Assembly (NCBI GenBank): GCA_029204225.1
Contig: CM055096.1
Coordinates: 45,537,346-45,601,345 of the forward strand
Reading direction: 5' to 3'
DNA from: Diphasiastrum complanatum
Taxonomy: Eukaryota; Streptophyta; Lycopodiopsida; Lycopodiales; Lycopodiaceae
Length of the DNA stretch: 64,000 bases
Under the pieces are notes generated by a model. That model was not told the origin of the DNA and ran no database searches. It was given only the letters and a program-made list of their open reading frames with translations. Positions 25,001 to 36,262 of the stretch are shown here, piece by piece. The number at the start of each line of letters is the position of its first letter. Position 1 is the stretch's first letter. Position numbers and translations under genes: made by a program.

Positions 25001-27287
25001 TAGTTGCTGCTACTGCTACTCCATATGTGCCTAGTAGGCGCTCTCACTCAGGTGCAAGAATTACCATGCATGGGGCAATGCCCATGGTCCGTCCATCTGG
25101 CTTGGTCAAACTAAGCAAGTATGCTCTGATCCTCATTGTTGTGCTGCAAAAGGTGGCACCGGAAAACAAGCAACATCATTTGCGTGCACCTAAACCTGTA
25201 AAAACTACGGTGTCTCCCTCCAAGAGATCCACCTTTGACCACACGCCTCGTCCCGCCACAGGCATGGCTATAGAAACCCTCAAGATGCTATAAAAAAGGT
25301 CAAAAACTCAATGGAAAGTGGATAGGTGGAGAAAGGGAGCTAAAACAAGCGTAGAGCCACCCAAGACCTAAACCGTAATGCCAATGGACGCCTATGACGT
25401 ACCCTAAATCCCTAAACCCTAACCCCAAAACCTTGAAAAAGAATAACGCCAAATGCCTCATGCACACCAACCACATGAATGCTAATGATAAAGTTGCTTT
25501 CCTTGAAAATTCCCACGTAATCATTGTTGCCCTCCTTTGAGTGCTACATTCACCTTGCCCTCATCATGGCCTCCACATAGAGTGCTCACACTACCCATTT
25601 GGCCACCTATTCCTCTCTCCACAGTGTTTTTGCCTCCAACAATAGTGTGCTGGAAATGGCCCTTTGCAGCTGTAGAAAAAAAAATTTACAGTTTTTTTCA
25701 GAACAGCATTCCGGAACATAGGGTCCCAGAACGCCGTTCCAAGGCAACTTAGCTTTGTAGTTAACATTAAAAATCCAGACTCCACTAGCACACCATGATT
25801 GTGTTCATCATGAAACTCAAAATAAACCGTAAGGTATCAAAGGAGCCAAGAGCTTATATTAACAGCATGTTTTAAGGAAGATCATTGACATGAATGGAAC
25901 ACAATAGACCCAAAAGAATTGAAATCCTTGGGTGTAACTTCAGCCTTATAGATCTGTTGCATATTCAGTTTATATTCCCTTTCTGAGCTGTAAGAGACCT
26001 ACAAGAGATATAACTAATGTTTGATAGCACTTATAAGACCCAGAGGCAGTCATTGAAGAGTCTCTTTAAACTACATGATGATATGAATCGGGTCTATGAT
26101 TCAAGCAAAGTTGTTTGCTAATGCAAGAATCTAGACAATCGTGCAACTTAGTAAACCATTTTTGCAAGTTTTCTAGCACAATAGCACATCTGAACGAAAA
26201 ATGTTTTCCTGATCATTGTAATCTCAAGTTGTTGAGCAAGCACAATTTATACTACCTATCATTACATGAATCGATCTGCAATCTTTTATTGGTCTACTTT
26301 TCTGGTTACCTTAACATATGTGTTATGTAATAGTTCTCTTCCGACATAGACGATGGGGTGCACGGTCTCTATTTTTCATATTGTCCTAGGCAACAGCTCA
26401 CCATTTTCTGTTGACAGTTCCTCAATTCTCAGGTGCAAGCAAACCATTGACAGCTCCTCAATTGTTGGTGCAAAATTTTCACTATCCACTAGGAATTTTT
26501 TGGTTAGAACTTAGAACTGGAACATACAACACATTTTGAATGTGTTTGATACATATTTCCATACAGAACAAAATGGGTACATATGGAAACTTGCTGCATA
26601 CAAATCTCGAAAAAACTGTTCCGGATGATTCTTTTGGAACATTAAAATAGATGAAAATAAAAATTCCAGGAAAATGATTTACGTAATGGCTTGATTTTAC
26701 CATCTGGCATCAACATAGGAAATCACTTCTAGTGCCCAAAGACTTAGCTCAAAATAAAGAAACTATAAAATTCACTTCCTATTTGGTCTCGTGGCAAAGG
26801 AATCATCTAGAGCCTATTTTACACCCTCAGATAAGTCTCTGATAATTTTAAGAGCCTGTTAATATATCATTTTCTGGCTCTTTCAAAGTATTTCTGATTT
26901 AGCAACTACTTAAAATATTCCATTTGATTCATAAAAGGTTGATATTTTCAGGTTCTATTTTATGTTCTGATGTCACCAAGTCACATGAAAGTTCAAATAG
27001 CAGGATACCAAGAGGATAGTGAATTGAACCTGCATGCTGCAGCAATGTATGAATGTGTGGTGCAGCATTGTGTTGGTAGCCTCTTTGATAATCAAAGCTA
27101 ACTCATAAATGATAATAAATAGGAAGAGCAGAATTCTTTTAACTCAAACATAACAAGCTCACAAGAAAAATAGCTCAGTAGAAGAATTTAGAGTGCACCT
27201 GTGTCCATTGGGGTGTGTAATAACCATATCCATGTCCCCACTGAAAGCTTTTCCTCGTCTATATGAGCCCCCACATACAACCACTGT
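18848..27287 (-). CDS. POLL: DNA polymerase lambda (family X), 3' part, six exons
   Basis: Family X repair polymerase that fills gaps in base excision repair and end joining in the nucleus. Exons on the minus strand: 27287-27199, 20873-20780, 20544-20464, 19549-19482, 19186-19102, 18946-18848 (516 nt, 171 residues plus TAA, no internal stop). Joined frame shows GGSYRRGK (nucleotide binding), SGDMDMVITHP (two catalytic Asp), HKGL-LVQRLKEMNF, VDTYFGLCKYPG, RIDFK (third catalytic Asp), YPFGLIAWTGNDVLNRR, DDTGLYP and the C-terminus FLGFPYLEPHERNL, which is characteristic of plants. Intron phases match at every join. The upstream exons (BRCT, 8-kDa and finger regions) were not found in the window. 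The 6.3-kb intron 27198-20874 holds a hAT element. The donor at 20463 (GTCTAT) is weak. Very sure of identity. Confidence 0.95.
18973..19038. repeat. (TC)33 microsatellite inside the last POLL intron
   Basis: An uninterrupted TC tract fills much of the 155-bp last intron (19101-18947). On the transcribed strand it is (GA)n, beginning only about 26 bases upstream of the acceptor. It has no LINE attached. Confidence 0.95.
21491..21799. repeat. Tandem duplication in POLL intron; second copy split by hAT
   Basis: A unit of about 200 bp at 21491-21692 recurs from 21693. The second copy runs to 21799, is interrupted by the hAT element, and resumes at 25753 up to about 25830 (shared TCCAGACTCCACTAGCACA block at 21630 and 25786). 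The intact first copy shows what the target looked like before insertion. Confidence 0.85.
21800..25752 (-). mobile_element. hAT DNA transposon inserted in POLL intron
   Basis: Bounded by CTTTGCAG (21792-21799) and CTTTGTAG (25753-25760), an 8-bp duplication with one change, the length typical of hAT. The undisturbed copy of the target (CTTCACAG, near 21620) occurs once. Ends are loosely inverted: CATAAATGC-CGTTCCGGGA on the left, CTAAGTTGC-CGTTCTGGGA on the right read inward. The interior carries transposase remnants on the minus strand. A run of 16 G near 24430 and the many stops show it is old and inactive. Confidence 0.85.
22200..25270 (-). pseudogene. hAT transposase relic (BED, DUF659, dimerisation domain, acidic tail)
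   Basis: From the N-terminal side: a BED-finger-like stretch near 25270-25090 alignable at DNA level with the other hAT copy at 29200; VVTNNASNFVAMGELL and YPTIVWTSCEAHYIDLL at 24146-24030 (DUF659/RNase H-like core, with a TAG just before); ALATRILA then DCSALACERNWSTWS and RKRRNSLLHH at 23080-22980 (hAT dimerisation region, with one stop); then a Glu/Asp/Ser-rich tail at 22560-22300 in which an EEDSLSSY-STN-SDEEES unit occurs twice. Frameshifts separate the blocks. Confidence 0.85.
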
Positions 27288-27407
27288 CTACAAAGTAAAA
27301 GGGGGCTGAAGGTTAGCACATCAACCTTTTCAAAATGAATTATGCAAAAAATTACAGCATGGAGAAAATGATTGTACATAGTAAACATATATTATTATTA
27401 TATATAT

Positions 27408-28843
27408 AGTTGCCCATTTTGAAAAGGATGGCGTTCCATTCCGAAACAGACCCTGAAAAAGAGAAAATTATAGCACGTACTGATTTTTTTGGTTTGTTTT
27501 TGTAAAACTCCAGATCAAGAAAGCTCAAAAATGCTCTGCAATAAATGCAACGATACTCTTTGCGATGCGATGAAGGCAATGATACTCTCTGCAATAAAGG
27601 CCATCCTCTATGTATCTATTTCTCTATATGGCTAAACAACACATGATCCTATGATCCTTATATCCCCAAAGTCTCTTATAGGTGGAATGCTAAATAGTCT
27701 AAATGCCAAATGTAGTGTTGAAAAATTGACCTTTTCCTTGATGCAGGAACTAACAACCGTCTAAGGAGAGTTTAGTCTTCAGTGATTGCGCTTGATTGAT
27801 GATATTGATGATAATCTAACTTCACCTTTTTACTCGCTGACTTTTGTTCAGCTGAAGTGATTATACAATTGGGACTTGCTTTTGCAGGATCAATTTTAAA
27901 CATTGATTCCCATTCCCTTTTGCGAAGACAGTGCTTTTAGTAGAAATATGTATGTATATATGTATCTTAGTTGCCTGTTCCGACCGTACTGGGTTGGAAT
28001 GTAGTCTAAATGAAAAAAAAAAGTATTTACTTACCTTTGGCACTTCCTTCCATCCTTTTGGATAAGCTAAATCATGCAAGAGCATTAGTAATGAGTTATT
28101 TGTTCTTGATTTTTTCATTTTGGTAGCTTTTTGTAAAAGGAATTTAATTGTTTTGGTGGAAAAATGTATCCTAGAGACTCACTCATGTGAACTCAATTTT
28201 ACATCTCGTGGTTATAATTTAAATTTTTTGGATCTTTCATAAGCTGGACTAGGTTGAGTATTTTACTTGATACTTTTGATAAAAGATAGAAACCAGACTA
28301 TGGTAACATTAACATAATTCACATATTTCACCTTCTATTGAGTATGACAATAATGGCTTTTGAATTCTACAAATTTATGGTCTTTGTACCAGTAGACGCT
28401 TTTGCAGATTAGTCATGTGATTTACCTGCTTTTGTTACTTTCTTTTAAAACAATCATGAAAAAAAAATAACTTTTTTAAATACCCATGGTTTTGTTGTTG
28501 GTACTTTAGCTTTTGCTCTCTTCAAGATGATTAATCATAAAATTCTCAAAAGAGGAGTTATGGAGCCCTTTGCTGCCAACTTTCTGTATAATGTCTATTT
28601 CTTGTTAGTATTAGTTTTTATAGTTCTTGGTCTTATTTGGTATTTCTCTTTGTTTTGTTGAAAGAGTATATTTGTTGATTGCCATTTACTTCTTGGCCAG
28701 TACTTGCTCTACCTAAGAGAATCATGATTCTTTCGAAATTCAAATAGCTACTTATGCTTGGGTACTGGGTACAAATTTTTCCTTGTTAAATGAATAAGAA
28801 TTTTTTTTAAATTTTTTTTGGCCACGTTCCGGAACGGGCAACT
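27408..28843. mobile_element. Candidate non-autonomous terminal-inverted-repeat element
   Basis: The interval starts AGTTGCCCATT and ends with GGAACGGGCAACT, giving an 8-base exact inverted end that extends imperfectly. Both ends continue into GTTCC-type sequence like the hAT element ends. I could not find a convincing target duplication, because the flanks are AT-rich (ATATATAT versus ATGATATG). One exon-like frame with a perfect GTAAGT donor lies at 28118-28036 on the minus strand, unrecognised. Confidence 0.35.
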
Positions 28844-28879
28844 ATGATATGTATAGTTATTCTGCTGGCCTGGTGTTCT

Positions 28880-30036
28880 TGAATGCTCATGCCAGAACAT
28901 GAAAAAATTTTCAAATTTTTGAATGTCATGCTTGCTTTTTCACATCATTATTAGCCTTAATTTATAAAATGAGTTGTAGAGTTCCGATTGACGTCCCGTA
29001 AGATGCTACATTGTTTTTCTTAATGCCTAATGCCAATGGCCATGAATGTCTATTTTCCCTTATATGATGTAATGTTTTGAATGTCATGCTCGCCTTTGGA
29101 TGGTTTGTGTATGTTTTGTAGGGCTTTGAGCAGTTGAGTGCCTATAGTTGATAGGTCACATCGACACGAGCCAGTTGCTGGTAGGGGCATGTGGGCAGAG
29201 GTTGATATTGTATAGGGGGTTGTGGCTACGTACCATGGTGTAAGTGCCTACAGATGGAGATTCTGCCACTGCGGTTTCGAGTTCACAATGTCACTAGGGT
29301 CAGAGCACACTTGTTGCGATTGACCATGCTAGATAGGTGGGCATGGGTATCGCAATGTGCAAAGCCATTTTAGATGTTGAGGTAGATGGGCTATGAGAGA
29401 CACATGGACATGATGGGTCATCCAACCAGCCACTGAGACCAACTTAGAGCTTTTTCTAACAGCCAGGGTGCAGCGCCTAGCGTTAGAGGGAAATAGGTGC
29501 AAGGCCTAGCTATAGAGGGGCAACTACCCATGATGTTCACATAGTTCCTAGCACACATGCAGGGGTACCTGGGCCTTCTACCACTCCATTAGTTGCTAGT
29601 GTATCACCTTCATCAGCAGATCCTAGCATGGGTTGGGAGATGCCATGCCATCATCAAATACACCCCCCACTGGGCCATCTCATACCACCACATGGCATGT
29701 TAGACCTCGGCCGGTGACACACTCACGGCAGAGACATGTTATAGCAGACTACACTGGATAGAGGGTGGAAGAGGCACCAACATGAGAGTGGTGGACCAAT
29801 TTTTTTACAAGGCTATCGTTCCTTTTGCCATTGTTGACACGCATGTCTTCAGTTCAACAATTTATGATTTCAAATGATTCATTATGGTTTTTTATAATTG
29901 CAATATGATTTGCTATGGTTCAGTATGGCTCCTCGTGTTTTCGAATGCTTTAGAGAGAGAAAGATTCAATAGGGTTAATGATAATTTGTTGTGGTTCCTT
30001 GTAGCTCTAATACAGTTTGTTGTGATTTTGGATGGA
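28880..30036 (+). pseudogene. hAT relic, N-terminal half (BED finger), internally deleted
   Basis: Around 29220-29370 the plus strand encodes a degraded BED zinc finger (HLLRLT-, VSQCAKP). After a low-complexity linker, 29790-29850 gives FFYKAIVPFAIVDTHVFS, the start of the DUF659 region. Directly after this comes a stretch (29860-30036) that matches 34530-34612, the 3' end of the other hAT relic, so the catalytic centre has been lost. It ends at a (GA)n tract bearing a LINE. Confidence 0.65.
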
Positions 30037-30039
30037 TTG

Positions 30040-30100
<61 letters not shown>

Positions 30101-30964
30101 GAAGAAAAAGAAGAAGAAGAAGGTTTATTAACGTCTTTAGCATGCCAAAGGCATATAAGGTGAAACAGTACATGCAAAACAGATGAAACTATGTCGTCAA
30201 CAAAACTAGAAAGGTCTACCTAAGAAGAGAATAATGGCCAGGATTATATGGTACGAAGACCATTTACAAGTTCAACTGCACACCTCCTCAATTCTAACAA
30301 AAGCTCTAACTTTGATCAATCTCAGATAGCAAACTTTTATTAACTATAGGCTTACGATCTACAAATCTAATATACCATAACGGTAGATGAGTCACTTGCC
30401 AATAGATAGACCTTCTTGTTTTACTTTTTTGCATTCTTGGACATGGATGAAGGTCAAATCTTCGTCCAAATCTTTTTTGGTATTCTGTAATTTAGATCCT
30501 TTTCCCAGGACTTCACGTCGGCGAGATAATGAGGTGAAGCGGATAACAAAAGTATGTGAGTCCTTTAAGAGGAGGGGAAGGTAGATCTTGTTGTGAGGAA
30601 GATGTGGAAACGATTCTGGAAACAGAATTTGGTGTAGAAGCAACAGCTTCATTTTGACGAGGCATTTTCACATATGAGAAAAGAAAAACCTAAAAAGATT
30701 GCGTTCAATTGTGGTTCCACTAGCAAATCAGATGGAGAGGCCAGCGCCCATCATGCAAGCGAAAATCCGCTGGAATGAGGTATGCTGGAGCAGTCTGTTG
30801 GACTGGAAGATCCGTTGGTGAAAGGTAGGATCGCTGGTGGGTTCCATTGGAGCAGGCAGGAAGAAGGTAGGATCGTTGGGACAGGCAGGTCCGTTGCTAC
30901 GGTAGGCAGTTGTCATTGCTAGAGCACCATTAGGAAGGCATATGTTGAGGAGGAACTGCTGTTG

Positions 30965-30965
<1 letters not shown>
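30037..30965 (-). mobile_element. LINE copy B: both ends kept, middle deleted
   Basis: Minus-strand LINE of the dominant family. The (TC)n tail is at 30039-30094 (read as GA), then the TTAATAAACC-type end and the hairpin ATGCC-TTT-GGCAT at 30142-30154. Near 30664 an ATG opens a Met-Pro-Arg-Gln-start frame resembling the ORF1 start of copy J. GC-richer, internally repetitive sequence at 30720-30960 looks like a 5' leader. ORF2 is absent, so this is an internal deletion product. Its 5' end abuts the (GA)n tail of copy A. Confidence 0.6.
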
Positions 30966-31016
<51 letters not shown>

Positions 31017-32265
31017 AAGAAAGAAAGATTTTATTAATGTCCTTGAATACCCTAAGGTACATATAGGACTCAAACAAGGTACATGTCAAGTGTGCACATA
31101 GATTAGGAGCTTAAAGCTCAGTCATCTATAAAACAATAACTGCAAATACAATGCATAAAGACGGCTGTCCCAGTTAGGGTCCAACAGCCTGGAATCATAT
31201 ATCATGATCCCTATCAGCCTAGAAGAAATGGTGAATGGTATGCTGTGAAGGTGTCACTGGATGTGCCATGGACCTTTGTTGCCGGATAGGCTGTCGGTGT
31301 CGTCTCTGCTGTCGTGTCGCTCTAGGCTGTGGCCTAATAGCTGACTGTCTCTCTGGCCGTCGACAGCCGATGTATGAAGGAATCTGGAATCTCAACCTCT
31401 CCATCTGAATCGTAGCCTATGGGTACCTTGGATCTCTGTCTCCGACGGGATATGCACTCACTGATGCTCAACTGTATCAGGGAATGTGTATCGATATCGA
31501 GTCTCCTCCTCCTCAAGTCTAACATCTCCCAAATAATCAATGCGACACATCTTGGGTCCTCATAAGATATCAGGGCAAAAAGTGTAGTTGGGTGCTCTCT
31601 GAACAGCTACAAAGCCGGTCCTCTCGTGGGGTGCCAATGTATCTGCCGGTCTCAATGGCCAGCTGACGTGAGGAAACCCGAAACTGACCCATCTCTATCT
31701 GCAACCTGTGTGATATACTCCTCAGCAAGTAACCAGATACTATGGGGCAACCAGCTGGATCAAGAGATAGAAAGTGTGTACGATAAAACTCACTCTTGGT
31801 CCCCAATGGACCCTGCCAAGTGATATGAAGATGTGATCCGTAGAGGAGGCCTCTGATGTACTGGTGGGTGCCCGCAGGTAGGTCAGTGATCTGGATACCC
31901 AATGCGGAGAGGAGACGACAAGCCTGGGAATACCATGAGAAAAGGTGTCCCTTTGAGTGTAGGCGCCGGGATGAGGATAGAGCTGCAACAACATAGTGTG
32001 TACCCCCCTCCTGAAGATCATCCAACCTCTGTATAAAAGTCACAATATGAAATAAGGCCTCAATCTGAATGGGAGGGACCGTGGACTCCGCCAATATAAT
32101 TTGGTGTGGTACTGAGGGCTTAGCTTGTATCATCCTGGAGAGTAAACGAATTTGGAGTCGGGAGATATATGACCAATCAGTAGCTGTCAGCAGACCAGTG
32201 CTCCATGTCTCGGAGGCATACATAGCTTGGAGTTCTATAAACTCAATCGCAATGCTTTTGTGAGG
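30966..32265 (-). mobile_element. LINE copy A: C-terminal ORF2 part and 3' end, 5' truncated
   Basis: The tail (GA)n-(GAAA)n is at 30966-31030, followed by the hairpin TACC-TTAG-GGTA at 31048-31059. From 32223 downward the protein reads YASETWSTGL, SRMIQAKPSVPHQIILAE, PPIQIEALFHI, LPAGTHQYIRGLLYG, SLDPAGCPI, QLAIETGRYIGTP, which corresponds residue for residue to copy H at 49.9-50.6 kb. A one-base shift breaks the zinc-finger region near 31570. It begins mid-ORF2, the usual 5' truncation. Confidence 0.85.
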
Positions 32266-32699
32266 GCCCTATTTCATCGAGATCAAATTTTCACTATAGA
32301 CATTAAACATTCTTCCCACAATTAAGTTAAATTGGGCTTCCATGTCAACAACATCCTTGTCAAGAACATCATGCACTATATATTCTTTCCATAGTCAGCT
32401 GCAACCAACTATGAAGCGCTGTCATACATAGTATTTGTATCTTTTGGCTAAATACTAAAGTGTCATACATTCTAATATCCCCTTGTTGAGAAGTATGCTA
32501 TCCATTTTTAGGAATCAGTGAATCAACAATACAATATATAGCATTTGCAAAAAGTAGGCTCGTACAATGCATAAATTTTTTTGAAAAAATCACTATCAAA
32601 TTCCACATAAAAAACGGAAAATTTGGAATCCCATATTGCCAAAAATAAAAAAGTAAACAAAAAATTAAAATAAAGATGTGTTCCGAGGCAGTTATATTT
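32266..32699. other. No gene recognised
   Basis: AT-rich sequence between the truncated LINE copy A and the hAT relic. I see no frame or repeat to report. Confidence 0.4.
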
Positions 32700-34609
32700 C
32701 CAGGCGGCTGTATATGGAGATGGGTTCAGGACACGGGCATCAAATTTGATTGATGTGCTGAGGCCTTTTTTTGTGTGTTGTGCCTAGTAGACCGAGAGGG
32801 GCGCGCTCTCGGTCTCATATATGAGTTCATGGACCGCATTGGGGAGGCGCTGACCAAATCCCACTTGGACGAGGCCAGGTAAAATTCTTTCCCTGTCTGT
32901 GCTATGTTCCCATTTCATCTTATAATTTCGCATGAGGAACAACTCATGACTGTAATATGTCTTGCGTTGTTGGGTGTTGCAGGAGACAGGAGCTGATAGA
33001 CATTTGGCAGCAGAGGTGGGACTATTTCCACAAGCCCATCCACGCGGTAGCCCAAATGTTCCACCACTTGTCACGCACCCCAGACGAGTGGGGGACCCAG
33101 AGTTCCATAGAGGATGGTTGGAGTACACAGATCGAGGGCTAGGTCTAACATTAATCTTCTGAGGTTTTAGGGTTCATGCCTGCACGATCTTGCTTGGATA
33201 GACACTGACTAGTGGAATCGTTATTTTGCCATCAAGTGGGGCTGAGCGCCTCAACATCAATGAGGGAGACTTGTTGATGTTCGAGACATGGATCAGAGTA
33301 TTCGGACATGAGCGGGTCCACCAACAGAGGGAGGACCAACTTCGTCCAATGACATGGTGAGGTTGTTATGGTCGCTCCGCGCCAGAGCTCCAACGCTTGG
33401 CGAAGAGAGTGTTGTCTCAGGATTGTTCAGCTTCCGCTTGTGAGCGGCACTGGAGTAGCTGGTCCATGCAGCACACGAAGAAGAGGAATCGGCTATCAAT
33501 TGAACAGTGCAGCCGGTTGGTTTATGTGTCAAGCAATGCGCAGATGCTACGACGATACGGCAAAGGCGGAGGCCTGCTTGAGGTTCGTTTTCTCCACCCT
33601 TTCTTGCCTTGCATATGCTTCTCATCATTACTAGTTTTCTGGTATTTTCTAGGCTCTGCAATGAAACTTGTATGGTGACTCAATGTCTATCATGGTTGCA
33701 GGTGAACCCTGCCTCTTGCATGCTCGACACGGATGCCACCATTTTACGAGTACCCCAAACGCAATCCGATGTTGGCGAGGAGATCCTTCAAGAGCTACAC
33801 AAACATATGGATGTCAAGGCCTGCTCTACACAACGCCAGTGGAGAGCAGTTGAGAGGCGGCGGCGGGTGAGGGAGGGGATGAGGAGGATTCACCGGAGGG
33901 GGGTAGGGAGTTTCAAGTTGACTACGAGGAGTGGGTGGATGAGTAGGAGGAGGCTATGGGGGTGGGTATGGAAGGAGCTGAGGGAGATGATCCGTGGGAT
34001 TTTGACATGGAGCAGTTGCTAGTGGACCCCGCTGCGGAGACACATGCATAGCCATTTTCACCTTCAGTTAGGCCTAGGGGGCGCCTCAAAGGCAAAGCGA
34101 GAGGGACATCACAGGCAGCTGCAGGCTAGGCATCATCCAAGTTCGTAGGGCCTTCGCAGGGTGTGGGACTTGTTGGGACCTTAGACACGCAGACACAATG
34201 GGATAGGGGGCGGCCTAGAGGCAGCTGCAGGAGTGGGGGGATCCAAGGGGGAGGGGCGGGGTAGAAGCAGAGGGGCAGGAGCAGCGGCACACACAGACGT
34301 AGAGCAGAGCCAATGCATCACCGCCACCAACATCACCCTCGTCATCAGACAGAGAGTCCCTGTTTCATTCTAGCATAGAGTCGGATGACTCTGACTACCA
34401 GAGGAGACAATGTCTAGATGATTTTGTATCATATTAATGTTATCATTCCTTTGTACTGGACTAGCTCGTTGCCTTGCGGCACGAGATTATATATATTCAA
34501 ATTTTTGCACGTGTCTTATCTCTCCAATGTGATTCATTTTGGTTTCAGCCATGATTCAGTATGGTTCAGTATGGTTCCTTGTTATTTCAGTTCGTTTGTT
34601 GTGATCTTA

Positions 34610-34612
<3 letters not shown>
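32700..34612 (+). pseudogene. hAT transposase relic, C-terminal half with introns
   Basis: VYEFMDRIGEALTKSHLDEA ends at a GT donor (32879), and an acceptor at 32980 restores the frame as RQELIDIWQQRWDYFHKPIH, a recognisable hAT block before the dimerisation domain. Further on, LLMFETWIRVFG, AKRVLSQDCSASACERHWSS and HTKKRNRLS (33330-33500) form the hAT dimerisation domain. A second intron-like join lies at about 33580-33702. Frames break in several places. The 3' part is GC- and Gly/Arg-rich. The element stops at (GA)n at 34613. Confidence 0.8.
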
Positions 34613-34691
<79 letters not shown>

Positions 34692-35040
34692 AAGCTTTAT
34701 AAATGTCTTTTCCATGCCAAAGGATCACTGAATAAAACACCCAGATAAGTATAAGATGAAACAATTTCCAAAGGTTGACCATCAAGGAAGATCTCCTAGT
34801 ACTAAATGAAAGCTCTGGAAGTATTGAAGACCATCACTTCGCTCTTCAAAATATTCACCCTCAATCCCCATTGGGTACAAAAAGTATGTAGACTGTCCAA
34901 ATGCCTCTGGAGTCCCTCTCTAGTCGGTGAGACTAGAGCCACGTCATCAACATATAACAATATAGCAATAAGTATTTCACCTAGGCTACAACCGATCCCC
35001 CCATCCTGCCTGATAACTGCCTCAAGCTCATCAATATATA
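34613..35040 (-). mobile_element. LINE copy C: RT scrap joined to 3' end
   Basis: (GA)n at 34613-34686, then AAAGCTTTATAAATG and an imperfect hairpin at 34714-34725. From about 34780 to 35040 the minus strand encodes the RT segment after the active site (ILLYVDDVALVSPTREGLQ, LDSLHTFCTQWGL), so ORF2 C-terminus is deleted. The 5' end at 35040 is the (GA)n tail of copy D. Confidence 0.85.
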
Positions 35041-35041
35041 A

Positions 35042-35130
<89 letters not shown>

Positions 35131-35394
35131 TTTATTAATGTCTTTTCCATGCCAAAAGGCATATAAGACCAAATGGAGTACATGCCAAGTATGTGAAAAC
35201 CATGGGAGCGTATATAAACATCTTCAAGAAAAAACTATGCATAAAAGAGAAATGAACAACATAACTATAAACTACAAATTGCCAATTGTCCATATAGCTG
35301 CCAAGAGTAGAGTAATATCATGTAGTGCTACTGCTGAAGAAAGATGTGATACGAGCTGCAACATGAGGTAACATGGACCGTCGCTGACGTCGTC
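35041..35394 (-). mobile_element. LINE copy D: 3' UTR only
   Basis: (GA)n at 35043-35126, the conserved AAAGCTTTATTAATGTC end, and a perfect hairpin ATGCC-TTTT-GGCAT at 35149-35162. The remaining 230 bp match the 3' UTR of copy L. Heavily 5' truncated; its 5' end lies against another (GA)n tract. Confidence 0.9.

Positions 35395-35459
<65 letters not shown>
35395..35459. repeat. (GA)n microsatellite
   Basis: About 32 perfect GA units between the 5' end of LINE copy D and the interior of an LTR element. No LINE 3' end follows it, so it is either the original insertion site or generated during insertion of copy D. Confidence 0.9.
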
Positions 35460-35461
<2 letters not shown>

Positions 35462-36262
35462 GAAGATGGCGTTTTTGTTGACGAAGATTTTGCAAAAAAA
35501 ATATCAGCTGATAGGAAAGTGCTCTGATACCATGTTATGAGCATATTCACAAATGTTAGTATCAATGAAGCATGGAAAGCAACAAAAGGCATTCACAAAG
35601 CATTCTCCAACTAAGAAACTGTATGAATATCAATGGTAGCCGATAGCTCAGGCAGATCTCTAACTAAGATCTCCAAAACAGTGCAACTCCCCTACAAGAA
35701 TCCCTAGACTCAAATGATCAAAATGAAGAGATGTGCATCAATGTATGTATGGAATGTTTTTATTGTCAGGACAATTGCATACTCATATGTTGCTCCATTT
35801 TGCCATATATTAGCCACAAGCCCCTTATTATTCATGTGCATGCCTAAAGGCCTCTTCTTTTCATTTATACTTAGGATTGGCCAGTGGCCCAAACTATTTA
35901 TTGGAAATACTACAATGGGGTCCTTTTGGAGGGTGCAAACCCTACAAGAGGGTGCACTATTTTCCCTTGCTAAGCCCTAGTTTTAAGGATAAGAGTCTCT
36001 AGAAACTTCCAACATCAATTTTAGGGCATTAGGTATAGATAAAGACTAGCATTATTCAGCAATCTATTTGGTAATGCTTGAGCTCTTCATGGGAGAAATC
36101 CTTGTTATTGCTTGTAGGGCCTTAGCCATTGATCATAGGTGATGTAATTCAGCCTTCTCTATAGGGTGAGGCTATTGTCACTTCATTATGTATGGTCTTT
36201 TATGCTTCATTAATATCAAAATCTGTAAAATGTGTTTATAACTATGAGATACTACATCAACA
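35460..36262 (-). mobile_element. LTR-element remnant: primer site and one LTR
   Basis: At 35521-35532 GCTCTGATACCA is the exact complement of the tRNA-iMet primer site. Directly after it TGTTATGAGC starts a block that may close with ACATCAACA at 36262; TGTT and AACA would be matching LTR ends, giving about 730 bp. No second LTR copy was noticed, and only some 60 bp of interior remain before the (GA)n tract. Confidence 0.6.

Noticed and set aside
28036-28118. Exon-like frame ending at a perfect GTAAGT donor
   Set aside because: No recognisable protein and no matching POLL sequence upstream of GGSYRRGK.
29884-35592. Open frames with long ERERER or LSLSLS runs
   Set aside because: These are translations of (GA)n/(TC)n microsatellites, not proteins.
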